Assembly (NCBI GenBank): GCA_021779205.1 | Contig: JAJYBE010000021.1 | Location: 1 to 14,580, forward strand | Direction of reading: 5' to 3' | Length of the DNA: 14,580 bases | From: a bacterium | GTDB taxonomy: Bacteria; Patescibacteriota; Minisyncoccia; Moranbacterales; UBA2206 | Shown: one piece after another, positions 14,411 to 14,580 of the stretch | How positions within the stretch are numbered: position 1 is the first letter of the stretch | How the letters are laid out: each line of letters starts with the position of its first letter | Translations under genes and position numbers: made by a program | Notes under the pieces: generated by a model | The model's database searches: none | What the model was told of the DNA's origin: nothing | Seen by the model: only the letters and a program-made list of their open reading frames with translations

Positions 14411-14439
14411 AGGATAACAAAAAGATTTTGCATTGTCAA
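14411..14439 (-). promoter_or_regulatory. Promoter of the secreted repeat gene
   Basis: A perfect TTGACA (-35, 14439-14434) stands 17 bases from TATCCT (-10, 14416-14411; four of six). The predicted start near 14404 gives an 80-base leader holding the hairpin and the strong ribosome binding site. The -35 lies close to the presumed end of the mobile element to its right. Confidence 0.6.
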
Positions 14440-14475
14440 TCAATAATTCAAACGGCGGATTCAAAACCCATTGCA

Positions 14476-14534
14476 CCACTTTACCCAAAACCTATGGTAT
14501 GATTACCAGTTAATTTTTAAGGGTAGTAAAGTGG
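14476..14534. repeat. Inverted repeat around the transposase promoter
   Basis: CCACTTTAC (14476-14484) and GTAAAGTGG (14526-14534) are exact complements 41 bases apart, flanking the -10 box and ending 3 bases before the transposase ATG. The neighbouring CC (14485-14486) could also pair with GG in the AAGGG stretch. It may be an RNA structure of read-through transcripts, an operator, or part of the element's end. Confidence 0.45.
14495..14503 (+). promoter_or_regulatory. Extended -10 promoter of the transposase
   Basis: TGG (14495-14497) precedes TATGAT (14498-14503), five of six matches to consensus with a TG extension. No good -35 is seen. The predicted start near 14510 is 28 bases before the ATG; an AAGGG (14519-14523) is the only Shine-Dalgarno-like sequence, 14 bases from the start. 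Confidence 0.4.
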
Positions 14535-14537
14535 CTT

Positions 14538-14580
14538 ATGCAAAGAATAACTTACTATGAGCGAGAACAAATAGAGCACT
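14538..14580 (+). CDS. Transposase N-terminus, probable IS30 family (partial)
   Basis: An ATG at 14538 opens a frame to the window edge, giving 14 residues: MQRITYYEREQIEH. IS30-family transposases begin with a short helix of the type x-x-I/L-T-x-x-E-R-x-x-I-E leading into the first helix-turn-helix, and the CPR members I know have very similar starts. The upstream sequence also looks like an insertion-sequence end (a GATTCAAAACCCATTGCA stretch at 14458-14475 and an inverted repeat). Only 14 residues can be read, so family and even coding status are tentative; the right end of the element is beyond the window. Confidence 0.45.
   Translation, partial: MQRITYYEREQIEH

Noticed and set aside
1..14580. 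tRNA, rRNA, CRISPR arrays, riboswitches, recoded stop codons
   Set aside because: No cloverleaf, rRNA-like or regularly spaced repeat sequence was seen by eye in the few intergenic gaps, and TGA acts as a normal stop (for example at the ends of the GT4 gene and of neighbouring frames). Short or degenerate RNAs could still be missed.

Overview
The window looks like a chromosomal segment of an uncultivated Candidate Phyla Radiation (Patescibacteria, Parcubacteria-type) bacterium. Evidence: strongly A+T-rich DNA, tightly packed genes with very short spacers, almost no Shine-Dalgarno sequences, and protein families frequent in that group (a DUF4012 protein, a winged-helix/degenerate nucleotidyltransferase regulator, Cys-rich secreted proteins with a W-x-C...NGGxxAxC-like motif). 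TGA is used as a normal stop, so the recoded code of Gracilibacteria/SR1 does not apply. The taxonomic call is inference; no rRNA or tRNA is present.

Layout. Nearly everything is on the minus strand. (1) 1-1424: a three-gene run read leftwards from a good sigma-70-type promoter at 1484-1512: wHTH/nucleotidyltransferase-like regulator, small membrane protein, then a membrane-anchored protein (probable glycosyltransferase) cut by the window edge. (2) 1566-5497: a four-gene surface-glycan operon: DUF4012 protein, UDP-glucuronate 4-epimerase-like SDR, polyprenyl-phosphate-type GT2 glycosyltransferase and a YdjM-like membrane protein. (3) 5608-7365: the only complete plus-strand gene, a multi-spanning GT-C (GT39/ArnT-like) glycosyltransferase. 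Its promoter is back to back with that of the glycan operon; the two -35 boxes are the same palindrome, and the gene appears to have a leaderless mRNA. (4) 7375-13522: a long minus-strand run in transcription order scpA, scpB, S11 D-Ala-D-Ala carboxypeptidase, a 503-residue secreted Cys-rich protein, mraY, and a GT4 glycosyltransferase, so chromosome organisation and peptidoglycan genes are in one transcriptional direction with tiny gaps. (5) 13592-14580: a classic hairpin terminator, a small secreted repeat protein whose frame is broken at a run of six A residues (a dnaX-like A AAA AAG heptamer), a strong promoter and 5'-UTR hairpin for it, and at the right edge the start of a probable IS30-type transposase reading outwards.

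How the genes fit together: mraY (lipid I synthesis) and the carboxypeptidase (peptide trimming) act on peptidoglycan; the epimerase would supply a nucleotide sugar, and the GT2, GT-C and GT4 enzymes would use lipid-linked or nucleotide sugars to decorate the envelope, with DUF4012 and the membrane hydrolase-like protein as unexplained partners. The most notable items are the frame-interrupted secreted repeat protein beside a mobile element, the shared -35 divergent promoter with a leaderless gene, and the inverted repeat around the transposase promoter that could shut off translation of read-through transcripts.
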